Part shown: positions 8,265 through 18,001 of the stretch, piece after piece | How the letters are laid out: the number at the start of each line of letters is the position of its first letter | How positions within the stretch are numbered: position 1 is the stretch's first letter | From: an uncultured Oscillospiraceae bacterium | Lineage (GTDB): Bacteria > Bacillota > Clostridia > Oscillospirales > Acutalibacteraceae | Direction of reading: 5' to 3' | NCBI GenBank assembly: GCA_958366985.1 | Contig: CATXDC010000017.1 | Coordinates: 1-56,114 of the forward strand | DNA length: 56,114 bases | Translations under genes and position numbers: made by a program | The notes under the pieces: model-generated | What the model saw: the letters and a program-made list of their open reading frames with translations, nothing else | The model's database searches: none | Told to the model about the DNA's origin: nothing

Positions 8265-8526
8265 TTTCGGGAAACCCCTTGATAGGGTTTCCCACGATAA
8301 AAAAGTCCACCGGACTTTTTTATCTCCCTTCCTGATCTTTTGAAAGGAAAGGGATTTCGCCGTTTGCGAACGGCGAGAATGGGCGTTGCCCCTTCACCCC
8401 ACCGCCTTTTAAAAAAGGCGGGCGAAAACTTCAATGTCCGTTGTGTGCAGATTTTCTCTATTTTGAAGGAACTAAGTACGACTTAAAAGCGGATTTAATC
8501 CGCAAGGCGGGCGAAAACTTTAATGT
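8265..8526 (+). repeat. Palindrome-rich intergenic region with a 23-bp direct repeat
   Basis: Five separate dyads lie in 260 bases: GGGAAACCC/GGGTTTCCC (8269-8293), AAAAAAGTCC/GGACTTTTTT (8299-8321), a CGCCGTT/AACGGCG hairpin (8357-8375), CCGCCTTTT/AAAAAGGCGG (8402-8421) and GCGGATTTAATCCGC (8489-8503). A 23-base element beginning AAGGCGGGCGAAAACTT occurs at 8415-8437 and again at 8504-8526 with one difference. The gap 8246-8590 shows no supportable gene. Confidence 0.6.
8299..8321 (+). terminator. Intrinsic terminator after the second operon
   Basis: AAAAAAGTCC, loop ACC, GGACTTTTTT. It comes 53 bases after the DUF1667 stop codon and probably separates this operon from the AGPS-like gene. 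Confidence 0.7.
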
Positions 8527-8590
8527 TATCTATTTGAAATTTTTAAATCAACATAAACCAAATTCACCTAAACAAACAGGAGGTATTGAA

Positions 8591-10336
8591 ATGTCATTAT
8601 TCAATAAGAAAAAGCCCGAGGACTTTTATCCCGATTGGTACCATGAGGAAGCCCCCAAGGATTCATACCGTTCCATTCTCAAATGGGGCAGCCCCACAGA
8701 GTTCAAGGCTCCCAACAGAAAGCTTTATAAGCTTATGAAAGAGACCTTTGACATGACCGATGATGATTTCAAGGTAAAGCAGGAAATGGGACTTGAAAAA
8801 GTCGATTTCGATATGCCCGGTAAACTCGACGAAAAGCATATTGCAAAGTTCCGTGAAATTCTCGGCGAAGAGAACGTCAAGACAGATAATTACACCCGCC
8901 TTTCCGTTGCCTATGGTAAGACAATGGTTGACCTTATGCGTCTTAGAAAGCATATCGTTGAGAATCTTCCCGATGTTGTACTTTATCCCGGATGCCGTGA
9001 GGACATCATTAAAATCGTAGAATATTGTAATGAGGAGAAAATCCCCGTATATGTTTACGGCGGCGGTTCCTCCGTTACAAGAGGCGTTGAGCCTGTATGC
9101 GGCGGCGTAACTCTCGATATGCGTCCTCGTTTCAATAAGGTTATAAAGTTCAGTGAGCGCAATCAGACAATCACTGTTGAAGCCGGTATGAGCGGCCCGA
9201 AGCTTGAGGAAATCCTCAATAATGCTGTTTCACTTTTCGGCGCAAAGAGAGCCTATACCTGCGGACACTTCCCCCAGAGCTTTGAGTATTCCTCAGTAGG
9301 CGGCTGGGCTGTCACAAGAGGCGCAGGCCAGAACTCTACATATTACGGAAAAATTGAAGATATAGTAATCAGTCAGGAGTATGTAACTCCCGTGGGCATC
9401 ATCAAGAGCGACGAGTGTCCCAGAAATGCAACAGGTCCTTCAATTGACCAGATTATGATGGGCAGTGAAGGAACATTTGGTATCCTTACCCATGTAACCC
9501 TTCGTTTCTTTAAGTATATGCCGGAGAACCGCTGCCGCTTCAGCTTTGTTTTCAAGGACTGGGACAGCGGCGTAAATGCAGTGCGTGAAATCATGCAGGG
9601 TGAATTTGGTTTCCCGTCAGCTTTCCGTCTTTCAGACCCCGAAGAGACCTCAGTGGGCTTCCGTCTTTACGGTGTTTCCGATACGCCCATTGATTCCCTC
9701 CTTAAGCTCAGAGGCTATGAGGACGGAAAGAGGGTTCTCCTTTTAGGCTTTACTGAGGGTGAAAAGGCATTCAGTAAAAACGTATTCCGTCAGATTTGGA
9801 AAATCTGCCACAACTACGGCGCAATGTACACAACAGGCCTTGTAACAAAGGGCTGGGAGAAAGGCCGCTTCAACGATCCCTATCTCCGTGAGGATATGGG
9901 CGACTACGGTCTTATGCTCGATACCCTTGAGTGCTCCGTAAACTGGGATAACTTCATGGAGGTTTACGAGAATGTACGCCGCTACTGCAAGAGCCGTCCC
10001 AATACAATCTGCATGACTCATATGTCACATTTCTATCCTCAGGGCGCAAACCTCTACTTCATCTTTGAGGCAAAGATGAACGATATTCAGGAGTACCTTG
10101 ACTATCAGTACGGCATCATGGATAACATCCAGAAGTACGGCGCATCAATGAGCCACCACCATGGTATCGGCAAGATGACAGCTCCCTGGCTTGAAGCTCA
10201 GATAGGCCATAACGAAATGGAAGTTTACCGTGCCCTTAAGCGTCACTTTGACCCCAACAATATTATGAATCCCGGCGGAACATTGGGTCTTGATCTGCCC
10301 GAGGATAAGCGCAGAGATTTCATTACAAAGAAATAA
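8591..10336 (+). CDS. Alkylglycerone-phosphate synthase-like FAD-binding oxidoreductase
   Basis: 581 aa from ATG 8591, set by AGGAGG 8 bases upstream; an in-frame extension to 8441 runs through the repeat region and is not credible. The order is an N-terminal helical part, a PP-loop FAD_binding_4 domain (PGCREDI near 132, GGGSSVTRG near 158) and a FAD-oxidase C domain. Near residue 522 it has SHHHGIGK, the triple-histidine motif of alkyl-DHAP synthase (AGPS), followed by HFDPNNIMNPGG. AGPS swaps the acyl chain of acyl-DHAP for a fatty alcohol in ether-lipid synthesis. Its position behind G3P-dehydrogenase-like genes fits DHAP chemistry, but D-lactate/glycolate-type oxidation is possible. Confidence 0.8.
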   Translation: MSLFNKKKPEDFYPDWYHEEAPKDSYRSILKWGSPTEFKAPNRKLYKLMKETFDMTDDDFKVKQEMGLEKVDFDMPGKLDEKHIAKFREILGEENVKTDNYTRLSVAYGKTMVDLMRLRKHIVENLPDVVLYPGCREDIIKIVEYCNEEKIPVYVYGGGSSVTRGVEPVCGGVTLDMRPRFNKVIKFSERNQTITVEAGMSGPKLEEILNNAVSLFGAKRAYTCGHFPQSFEYSSVGGWAVTRGAGQNSTYYGKIEDIVISQEYVTPVGIIKSDECPRNATGPSIDQIMMGSEGTFGILTHVTLRFFKYMPENRCRFSFVFKDWDSGVNAVREIMQGEFGFPSAFRLSDPEETSVGFRLYGVSDTPIDSLLKLRGYEDGKRVLLLGFTEGEKAFSKNVFRQIWKICHNYGAMYTTGLVTKGWEKGRFNDPYLREDMGDYGLMLDTLECSVNWDNFMEVYENVRRYCKSRPNTICMTHMSHFYPQGANLYFIFEAKMNDIQEYLDYQYGIMDNIQKYGASMSHHHGIGKMTAPWLEAQIGHNEMEVYRALKRHFDPNNIMNPGGTLGLDLPEDKRRDFITKK

Positions 10337-10397
10337 TCTATAATTTGCACCCCTTAAAATCAGTTTGCAGTGCCATAGGCAAACTGACAGTTTGACA

Positions 10398-10438
10398 AAA
10401 CCGCCTGAGATAAGGTTCATCCTCATCTCAGGCGGTTT
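10398..10438. terminator. Bidirectional terminator between the AGPS-like gene and mfd
   Basis: AAACCGCCTGAGAT (10398-10411) pairs with ATCTCAGGCGGTTT (10425-10438), with T-rich flanks on both strands. A second small hairpin (TCAGTTTGC/GCAAACTGA) lies just to the left. Confidence 0.85.
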
Positions 10439-10450
10439 GCTTTTATATAT

Positions 10451-13400
10451 TTATTCTTTAACCGATGACATAATTGAAAGAGCTTTGGCGAGAGCTTCAA
10501 CAGGCGGCATATCTTCGCTTGATTTTACCGAAATATATGGCTTTTTGCCTGCTCCAACCAGTATGCGGCCTTTCATCTCCTTACCGAGAACGGACACTTT
10601 TTTCATGTCGATGTTTTCGGAATACAAAAGCACGCAGTCGCCTTTCTGACCTATTTCATAGATGCCCTGTGAAATAGCCGTGTTCCTCAAAAGGGCAACT
10701 CTTATAAGTCCCTCCACACATGGCGGCGGATCTCCGTAACGGTCTATAAATTCGTCCACAACGTCGTCGGCATCGTCGGGATTTCTTATATCCGCAATGC
10801 GGCGGTATGCCGCAAGACGCTGGGGAACGCTTTCGATATAATCGTCGGGGATGTGAGCCTGAATCTGAATGTCGATAAGGCATTCCTGTTCCGGCTCTTT
10901 ATCGGAAACTTCTCCCTTTTCTTCGCTGACGGCACGGGCAAGCATTTTAAGATATAAATCATATCCCACAGCTTCCATGTGTCCGTGCTGCTGCGCTCCC
11001 AAAATGTTGCCTGCTCCTCTTATTTCAAGGTCACGCATGGCAATCTTGAATCCTGAGCCGAATTCCGTATACTCTCTTATTGCCGTAAGACGTCTTGTGG
11101 CAACGTCGGAGAGCTCCTTGCCTCTTGTGAAAGTGAGATATGCACTGGCACGCCTTGCGGAGCGTCCCACACGTCCTCTTATCTGATGAAGCTGTGCAAG
11201 ACCAAGGCGGTCGGCGTTTTCAACTATCAGTGTGTTGGCGTTTGGTACGTCCACTCCTGTTTCTATAATCGTAGTGCAGACAAGTATATCTATTTCTCCC
11301 TCGAGGAGATTTTTCCAGACAGTGCTGAGAGTTTCCTCCGTCATCTTGCCGTGAGCTATGCCTATTCTCGCTTCAGGAAGAAGCTCCTGTATTTTAGCCG
11401 CTGTTCGCTCAATAGTATCAACTCTGTTATGAAGATAATAAGCCTGACCGCCTCTTCTGAGCTCCTTTTCCAGAGCCTGGGCGATTATTCCCATATCATG
11501 CTCAATAACATAGGTCTGTACGGGATGTCTGTCCTGTGGAGCTTCTTCAAGCATGGACATATCCCTTATACCAGACATTGCCATATTGAGGGTACGGGGG
11601 ATAGGTGTTGCGGAAAGGGTGAGAACGTCAACGTTGGGGAAACGCTCTTTGAGCTTTTCTTTCTGTGCAACTCCGAAACGCTGTTCCTCGTCAACGATTA
11701 CAAGACCTAAATCTTTAAACTCAACATCCTTTGAAATAAGGCGGTGAGTTCCAACAATCATATCTATGCTGCCACGTTTAAGTCCCTTTATAATCTGCTC
11801 CTGCTGCTTGGCGGTGCGGAAACGTGAAATCATCTCTACTTCAACGGGGAATCCCTCAAAACGTTTGATGATTGTCTGATAGTGCTGGAAAGCCAAAACC
11901 GTTGTGGGTACGAGCATGGCGCACTGTTTTCCCTCGGCGATGCATTTAAATGCGGCTCTCAGCGCAACCTCGGTTTTGCCGAAACCAACGTCACCGCAGA
12001 GAAGTCTGTCCATGGGACATTTTTTCTCCATGTCGTGCTTTATCTCGTATATGCTGCGAAGCTGATCGTCAGTTTCATCGTATGCAAAGCGGCGCTCAAA
12101 GTCATTTTGCATATCGGTGTCAGGCATAAAGGCGTAGCCGGGAGCGTTCTGTCTTGCGGCGTAAAGCTTTATAAGCTCCTTTGCCATATCCTTGACTGCG
12201 CTTCTGACTCTGGTACGTGTCTTTTTCCACTCCTGAGTGCCCAGCTTGTTTATCTTTACGGCTCTGCCCTCTTCGCCGGGGCCTACATATTTTGAAACAA
12301 GGTCAAGCTGAGTTACGGGAACAAAGAGAACATCCTCTTTGGCGTATTTTATTTTGATATAGTCCTTTGTAACTCCGCCCACTTCCAGCTTTGTTATGCC
12401 GTCAAAAATACCTATTCCGTGTACGGAGTGGACTATATAATCTCCTCTGTGAAGTTCGTCGAGGCTGTTAAATCCCTCTTTTGAGCGCTTTTTGCGGCTT
12501 ATCTGCTTGGGCTTTAATAGGGAAGCTCTGCCCCTACTGATGAGCATGAATTTTTCCGCAGGGTATTCGAGTCCTCCGCTGAGTCCTCCGCTTAATACGT
12601 TTACGCTCTTTTTAAGGAAAGATGACGGATATTCGCTGTATGCTGCGGCAGGAATGCCGTCCTCCGAAAGCATTTCGCACAAAGCCTGAGCGGCTTTTTC
12701 CGTACCTGCCATAACCGCAACGCACCATCCGCTTTGGAGAGCCGGAACAATATCCTCCTTTAAAAGGGAATAATCTCCGCCCCATGGGGCCAGGGTGCGA
12801 CCATCCATGTTTATAAGAGTTTTAATGGGGGTATCAAAACTTCCCCTTGCAAAAGTGTCAAGATATATAGCTCCACGCTGTTCGTATTCGTCTTTCATTT
12901 CCGCCCATGTAAGAGCGAAACGGTCAAGACCACGGCAAAGTTCTCCGCTTTCGAGAAAGTCCTTTATATCTTCCAAAAGCAGAGTCTGTGCGGCGTTTCC
13001 TCTCTCCTTGACCTTAGCTGTATCGCTTACAAAAAGCAAAGCGTCATCGGCATAACTTAGCACCGTGGATGAGGTTTCATATATAAGGGGAATATATTTA
13101 TCCGTTGAAGCAGGTTTTAATCCGCTGCGGAGCATTTCTGCATCCCTGTTTAAAGCCTGCCTTGCCTTTACCGCTTTGCCTCTGAGAGAAGCGGCGAGCT
13201 TTTCTATTTTTTCTGCGAGTTTAAGTCCGTCTCCTGTGAGCACTTCAACGGAGGGGGTTATTTTTATTTTATCGACGTTTTCAGTTCTGCGCTGGGATAC
13301 TATTTCAAAATATCCCATTGTGTCTATGCTGTCTCCCCAGAATTCAGCTCTTATGGGATTCGGAGCATCCGGGGGATAAAAGTCCAGTATTCCGCCTCTT

Positions 13401-13927
13401 ACGGCAAACTGTCCTGAACCCTCAACCATTTCACAGGGTGAGTATCCGGCATTTACAAGGATTTCCCTTGCATTTTCAATGGAGATATCCATGCCCTGTT
13501 CAATGACAAAGGAGCGGGAAAGGAGCACGTCCGGGGGGATTGTAAACTGCATGGCTGCCTCTATGGAGCACACAACAGCTTTGTAATCTCCCTCGAGCAT
13601 TCTGCCTAAAACTCCCAGACGCAGGTGCTCATATTCCCTTGACTGACCGGCAGTTGAGCTCAGGGAAAAATCCCTTGCCGGATAAAGGAGGGTATCCTCC
13701 GAAGCGAAAAGGGTGTTTAAGTCTTCTTTAATTTTAACTGCTTCTCCCTCGTCGCCGGTGATGATAATTGCTCTTGCCTCGCTCTCTTCGCAAAGTGAGT
13801 GGATAAGATGCACTTTGTTAAGATAGGAAAGACCCGTGACTCCGGCAGGCAGCATGTTTTTTTCACTTGCCCTGAGAAGTGAGGCAAAGCCGGCGTTTGA
13901 AGCCAGCATACCTGAAAAACATGACAT
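10451..13927 (-). CDS. mfd: Transcription-repair coupling factor Mfd
   Basis: 1158 aa, normal length. Mfd is a DNA translocase that removes RNA polymerase stalled at lesions and recruits UvrA. An N-terminal UvrB-like module is followed by the RNA-polymerase-interacting CarD-like segment (GDYIVHSVHGIGIFDG). The RecG-like helicase then shows Walker A GDVGFGKTE, the DEEQ box in VDEEQRFG, SATPIPRTL and motif VI (QIRGRVGRS). A C-terminal TRCF domain ends the protein. AAAGGAG precedes the start. It lies 27 bases after the GNAT gene on the same strand. Confidence 0.97.
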   Translation of the reverse strand: MSCFSGMLASNAGFASLLRASEKNMLPAGVTGLSYLNKVHLIHSLCEESEARAIIITGDEGEAVKIKEDLNTLFASEDTLLYPARDFSLSSTAGQSREYEHLRLGVLGRMLEGDYKAVVCSIEAAMQFTIPPDVLLSRSFVIEQGMDISIENAREILVNAGYSPCEMVEGSGQFAVRGGILDFYPPDAPNPIRAEFWGDSIDTMGYFEIVSQRRTENVDKIKITPSVEVLTGDGLKLAEKIEKLAASLRGKAVKARQALNRDAEMLRSGLKPASTDKYIPLIYETSSTVLSYADDALLFVSDTAKVKERGNAAQTLLLEDIKDFLESGELCRGLDRFALTWAEMKDEYEQRGAIYLDTFARGSFDTPIKTLINMDGRTLAPWGGDYSLLKEDIVPALQSGWCVAVMAGTEKAAQALCEMLSEDGIPAAAYSEYPSSFLKKSVNVLSGGLSGGLEYPAEKFMLISRGRASLLKPKQISRKKRSKEGFNSLDELHRGDYIVHSVHGIGIFDGITKLEVGGVTKDYIKIKYAKEDVLFVPVTQLDLVSKYVGPGEEGRAVKINKLGTQEWKKTRTRVRSAVKDMAKELIKLYAARQNAPGYAFMPDTDMQNDFERRFAYDETDDQLRSIYEIKHDMEKKCPMDRLLCGDVGFGKTEVALRAAFKCIAEGKQCAMLVPTTVLAFQHYQTIIKRFEGFPVEVEMISRFRTAKQQEQIIKGLKRGSIDMIVGTHRLISKDVEFKDLGLVIVDEEQRFGVAQKEKLKERFPNVDVLTLSATPIPRTLNMAMSGIRDMSMLEEAPQDRHPVQTYVIEHDMGIIAQALEKELRRGGQAYYLHNRVDTIERTAAKIQELLPEARIGIAHGKMTEETLSTVWKNLLEGEIDILVCTTIIETGVDVPNANTLIVENADRLGLAQLHQIRGRVGRSARRASAYLTFTRGKELSDVATRRLTAIREYTEFGSGFKIAMRDLEIRGAGNILGAQQHGHMEAVGYDLYLKMLARAVSEEKGEVSDKEPEQECLIDIQIQAHIPDDYIESVPQRLAAYRRIADIRNPDDADDVVDEFIDRYGDPPPCVEGLIRVALLRNTAISQGIYEIGQKGDCVLLYSENIDMKKVSVLGKEMKGRILVGAGKKPYISVKSSEDMPPVEALAKALSIMSSVKE

Positions 13928-13954
13928 GGCAAAATCTCCTTTTATCTTTACGTT

Positions 13955-14395
13955 TTACACATACTTTTTAAAATTAAGCTGCTCTTTACTGCAAATATAG
14001 CCGCATTTTTTATAAAACTCATGGGCGCCTTTCCGCTGTGCCCCTGAACAAAGACGGATTCCTTCACAGCCTGTTTCCTTTGCCCAGTTTTCGGCGGCTG
14101 TAAGAAGCGCTTTTCCGGCTCCCAGCTTTCTGTAAGCGCAGTCCACTGCAAGTCCCAGTATATTTTTCATGGACGGAGCATAAATAACGTCGTAATCGCA
14201 GGCGTGGATATATCCTATAACCTTTCCGTCATATTCCGCCACAAAAATTTTATCCTTTTCACTTTTTAAAATCATTTTGAGCCTTTTGGCGGTTTCCTCA
14301 ATAGGAAAATCATATCCTAAATCGTTCTTATTAAGTAAATATATGCTTTCACAGTCCTTTAAAGCACATTCTCTTATTATGATTTTATTTTCCAT
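13955..14395 (-). CDS. GNAT-family N-acetyltransferase
   Basis: 146 aa with the GNAT core: the acetyl-CoA loop appears as LAVDCAYRKLGAGKALL, and the C-terminal part GAHEFYKKCGY is typical of RimI-like members. AAGGTGA lies just ahead of the ATG. It is upstream of mfd in the same orientation and probably cotranscribed. The substrate cannot be read from sequence. Confidence 0.88.
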   Translation of the reverse strand: MENKIIIRECALKDCESIYLLNKNDLGYDFPIEETAKRLKMILKSEKDKIFVAEYDGKVIGYIHACDYDVIYAPSMKNILGLAVDCAYRKLGAGKALLTAAENWAKETGCEGIRLCSGAQRKGAHEFYKKCGYICSKEQLNFKKYV

Positions 14396-14474
14396 AGGAC
14401 AGTCACCTTGGATTTAATTTTTAGCATTTTATTATATCACAATTTATATTTTTAGTCAGCAAAATAAGGTCAAA

Positions 14475-14510
14475 AACACCTGCGATGTGCTTTAATGCCG
14501 TCGCAGGTGT
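14475..14510 (-). terminator. Terminator of the EF-G2-like gene
   Basis: ACACCTGCGA/TCGCAGGTGT forms a 10-bp stem. Read on the minus strand, TTTTTG follows it. It is 48 bases beyond the stop codon at 14558. Confidence 0.8.
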
Positions 14511-14557
14511 CTGATGTTTTATTTGATTGAAGGGTGAATAAAGCGTGAAGCTATGAG

Positions 14558-16630
14558 TTAATTCTCTTCAGACTCTTTCTTTGTCTCTTCGATAACCTTG
14601 AGAGCAACAGATGTGGGAGCCTCTTCATAGCGCTCAAATGTGAATTTGAAATATCCTCTGCCGTGGGTTACGGAGCGGAGAACCGTTGCGAAATCGCCCA
14701 TTTCAGCCATGGGAACTTCAGCGATGATTTCTGACATCTTATCTTCGGCGGGCCCCATGCCTAAAACACGGCCTCTGCGCTTTGTGATGTCGCTCATCAT
14801 ATCGCCCATCTTTTCGTCGGGCATGTAAGCTCTCAGTGAACCGATAGGCTCAAGAAGTGCGGGGTTGGCATCGGGGATACCGTTTTTATAAGCGATAGCG
14901 GCAGCTGTTTTGAATGCCATTTCAGAGGAGTCAACGGGGTGGTATGATCCGTCGTAAAGAGTAGCTTTGACGCCGACCATGGGGAATCCAGCAAGAACAC
15001 CCTTGGCCATGCTGTCACGAAGTCCCTTTTCAACAGCGGGGAAGAAGTTCTTCGGAACAGATCCGCCGAATACCTCTTCAGCGAAAATCATATCTTCACT
15101 GTCGCAGGGCTCAAAGCGGATAAATACATCACCGAACTGACCGTGACCGCCGGACTGCTTCTTATGTCTGCCCTGTACCTCAACCTTTTTGCGGATTGTC
15201 TCACGGTATGCAACTTTCGGTACTTTAAGGTCAACCTCAACGCCGAACTTTGATTTAAGCTTGGAGACTATAACATCAAGATGCTGTTCGCCGAGACCTG
15301 AAAGCACCTGCTCTCTTGTCTCTTTGTTTATTACGAAGCTGATAGTGGGATCTTCTTCCATAAGTCTTGCAAGACCTGCGGCGACTTTATCTTCTTCGCC
15401 CTTTTTGCGGACCTTAACAGCCATTGAAAGGCAGGGCTCGGGGAACTCAACTTTTTCGAGAGTAAGTTTTCTTGAGGGAGCACAGAGCGTATCGCCTGTT
15501 TTAACTCCTGCAAGCTTTGTTACGATGCCGATATCTCCGGCAGGAACGCTCTGAGCGTCCTCCTGCTTTGCGCCCTTGACAAATACAACCTTACCCATTC
15601 TTTCGCTTTCGCCGGTTCTCATGTTGACAACCTGGGAATCACTCTTAAGAACGCCGGAAACAACCTTGAAGAAAGACATCTTTCCTACAAAGGGGTCGGC
15701 AATTGTCTTAAAGCAGATTGCTGCAAGAGGAGCTTCGCTGTCGCACTTAACTTCAACAAGCTCTCCGTTTTCATCCTCTGCTGTTTCTGTAAGCACAGAT
15801 GCGGCGGGAGCGATGCTGCAGATTCCGTCAAGGAGAATGTCAACTGCATCAAGATTATATCCTGAGCAGCCGAAAACAGGATAAAGGCTTCCGTCTGCAA
15901 CGCCGGCTTTAAGTCCCTTTATTGTCTCTTCGGGAGTGAACTCCTCACCCTCAAAGAATTTCTCCATAAGCTCGTCATCAGTGGATGCAACTGCTTCGCA
16001 GAGAACGGAGTTCATCTCGTCAACAAATTCGTCAGCATGGGTGGGAACTTCCACAGCCCTGCCGTTTTCATATTTATATGCCTTTTTGGTTATAAGGTTA
16101 ACATATGCCTCAACGTTTTCGCCGCTTGCATCGTAATAAGGAACAACTACGGGGCAAATTTTATTGCCGTGAACCTCACGAAGAAGACTGATAGTCTTAT
16201 AGAAGTTGGTGTTTTCAGCGTCGGTCTTTGTTATGACGATCATTCTGGCAATGTTTCTCTTTTCAGCGGCCTTGAAAGCTTTTTCTGCGCCGACATCATA
16301 TTTGCAGCCTGCTGCGGTGACTATAAGAGCGCACTCAGCCGCACGCATACCTTCGCTCATTCCACCGGCAAAGTCAAAGAGACCGGGAGTGTCGATTATG
16401 TTGATTTTTGTATCTTTCCACTGGGTATATGCAACTGCCGTTGAAACCGAAGCCTTACGCTTTTTTTCTTCGGGGTCGCTGTCCAGTACTGTTGTACCGT
16501 CCGCTATGCGTCCGAGTCTGTCGGCAGAGCCTGAAAGATAGAGCATTGCCTCTGCAAGAGATGTCTTACCTCTTCCGCCGTGACCTGCCAAAACTATATT
16601 TCTGATGTTTTCTGCGTTATAAGCCTTCAA
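14558..16630 (-). CDS. Elongation factor G-like GTPase (EF-G2/FusA2 type)
   Basis: 690 aa, five-domain EF-G layout, with a TTG start at 16630 supported by TAGGAGG 8 bases upstream. The P-loop is AGHGGRGKTS instead of AGHVDHGKTT. Switch II reads DTPGLFDF, so the catalytic histidine of canonical EF-G (DTPGH) is replaced by leucine, as in other EF-G2-type proteins where the motif also lacks it. The guanine motif is TKTD. Domain IV is intact (GGHGQFGDV, then YHPVDSS). This is probably not the main translocase; a ribosome-associated accessory role is likely. The real fusA would be elsewhere. Confidence 0.88.
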   Translation of the reverse strand: MKAYNAENIRNIVLAGHGGRGKTSLAEAMLYLSGSADRLGRIADGTTVLDSDPEEKKRKASVSTAVAYTQWKDTKINIIDTPGLFDFAGGMSEGMRAAECALIVTAAGCKYDVGAEKAFKAAEKRNIARMIVITKTDAENTNFYKTISLLREVHGNKICPVVVPYYDASGENVEAYVNLITKKAYKYENGRAVEVPTHADEFVDEMNSVLCEAVASTDDELMEKFFEGEEFTPEETIKGLKAGVADGSLYPVFGCSGYNLDAVDILLDGICSIAPAASVLTETAEDENGELVEVKCDSEAPLAAICFKTIADPFVGKMSFFKVVSGVLKSDSQVVNMRTGESERMGKVVFVKGAKQEDAQSVPAGDIGIVTKLAGVKTGDTLCAPSRKLTLEKVEFPEPCLSMAVKVRKKGEEDKVAAGLARLMEEDPTISFVINKETREQVLSGLGEQHLDVIVSKLKSKFGVEVDLKVPKVAYRETIRKKVEVQGRHKKQSGGHGQFGDVFIRFEPCDSEDMIFAEEVFGGSVPKNFFPAVEKGLRDSMAKGVLAGFPMVGVKATLYDGSYHPVDSSEMAFKTAAAIAYKNGIPDANPALLEPIGSLRAYMPDEKMGDMMSDITKRRGRVLGMGPAEDKMSEIIAEVPMAEMGDFATVLRSVTHGRGYFKFTFERYEEAPTSVALKVIEETKKESEEN

Positions 16631-16707
16631 TTTGGTTTCCTCCTAACAGTTGTAACACTTCTATTATTTGTATAGATTTAATAATAGTTTTTCTGACTTT
16701 GGTTTTG

Positions 16708-16736
16708 ATTATATCATAGTTGCACATGGTATTCAA
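16708..16736 (-). promoter_or_regulatory. Promoter of the EF-G2-like gene
   Basis: On the minus strand, TTGAAT (16736-16731), a 17-base spacer and TATAAT (16713-16708). The rest of 16631-16957 is AT-rich with no gene or clear hairpin. Confidence 0.6.
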
Positions 16737-16957
16737 CAACGAAAATCACTTTTGTACAAATTTTCTGTATTAACATCAATATACTTATTGAAAATGTACA
16801 AGTCGCTTTTCGGTTACGCAAAAAAATAGTCATAAATCGGTAATAATAGTTAAAAAATTTGCTGTAAGTCAATACAATCACAATAAATGATGCTAAAGTT
16901 ATAAAAGAAAATAAAACGGCATATTTTTAAAGGATAAAAGAAACGGAGCTGGATTAT

Positions 16958-18001
16958 ATGTATGTGACACTCAATAAAAAATATACCGCCGTTGTAATTT
17001 TCGTTTTGGCGCTGTTTTTTGCATGGGCTTGTCTTTGTGCCGCTGGAGGAGTTGTTTCCGTATCGGAAAACAAAGCGGAGCAAAAAGATTTCATAAAGTG
17101 GGTGGATTTCAATATTCCCGAAAGGGCTCTGACTCGTGCATACAAAGCCGATGTGGAGGCTTATGAAAACGGCAATCAGGCGAACTGGATTGAGGTACTC
17201 GCCTATTGTGCGGCGAAAAACGGAGGAGGGAAAAATTCTTTTCCCGATAAAGATATTGACTATGCCGTTTCCCAGCTTGAGGGAGGGGTGTCGGCGGGGG
17301 AGCTCAGCCAGAATTTAAAGTATTATGATTATTATTATGAGGCATATTCGGCAGTATTGTCGGGACTTGTGGGAGAATACGAGATACAGGTATATGATGA
17401 AAATGAAAGCAGCCACAAGAAATGGGTGAAAAAATACGGATTAAAAGGTTTTCATCCCATTGCAAAGAATTATTGGTATACGGAAAGCGATGATTTCGGA
17501 AACAGCCGCTCTTATGGATATAAGAGAAAGCATCTGGGGCACGATATGATGGGAAGTGTGGGAACACCCATAATCGCCGTTGAAAGCGGAATAGTTGATA
17601 CCATGGGCTGGAATATGTACGGCGGATGGAGAATAGGTATAAGAAGCTTTGACGGAACAAGATATTACTACTATGCACATCTTCGCAAGGACAGTCCTTA
17701 TCCCATGGAGCTGAAAGAGGGCTGCGTTGTGTCGGCGGGGGATGTTATAGGCTATATGGGCATGACAGGATACAGCACCAAGGAAAACGTTAACAATATG
17801 AATGTGTGTCATCTCCATTTTGGATTGCAGCTTATTTTTGACGAAAGCCAGAAAGAGGGCAATGGAGAAATCTGGATTGATGTATATGAGCTTACAAAGT
17901 TCCTTTCAAAGAACAGGAGCGAAACATGTAAAAATGAAAGCACGGGAGAGCGTGAAAGGGTATATGAAATGGATGATCCTGCGGCCAATGAAGCAAGCTG
18001 A
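16958..18001 (+). CDS. M23 family metallopeptidase, membrane-anchored
   Basis: 347 aa. One N-terminal hydrophobic segment (about residues 10-30, VVIFVLALFFAWACL) is followed by an extracytoplasmic domain, so it acts outside the cell as an anchored or secreted protein. The C-terminal half is an M23/LytM domain: HLGHD near 190-195 gives the first zinc ligands, TPIIAVESG follows, and HLHFG near 285 gives the third. The complete metal site implies an active endopeptidase on peptidoglycan cross-links rather than a degenerate regulator. CGGAG precedes the ATG by about 9 bases. It is monocistronic and ends at a dispersed repeat. Confidence 0.88.
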   Translation: MYVTLNKKYTAVVIFVLALFFAWACLCAAGGVVSVSENKAEQKDFIKWVDFNIPERALTRAYKADVEAYENGNQANWIEVLAYCAAKNGGGKNSFPDKDIDYAVSQLEGGVSAGELSQNLKYYDYYYEAYSAVLSGLVGEYEIQVYDENESSHKKWVKKYGLKGFHPIAKNYWYTESDDFGNSRSYGYKRKHLGHDMMGSVGTPIIAVESGIVDTMGWNMYGGWRIGIRSFDGTRYYYYAHLRKDSPYPMELKEGCVVSAGDVIGYMGMTGYSTKENVNNMNVCHLHFGLQLIFDESQKEGNGEIWIDVYELTKFLSKNRSETCKNESTGERERVYEMDDPAANEAS

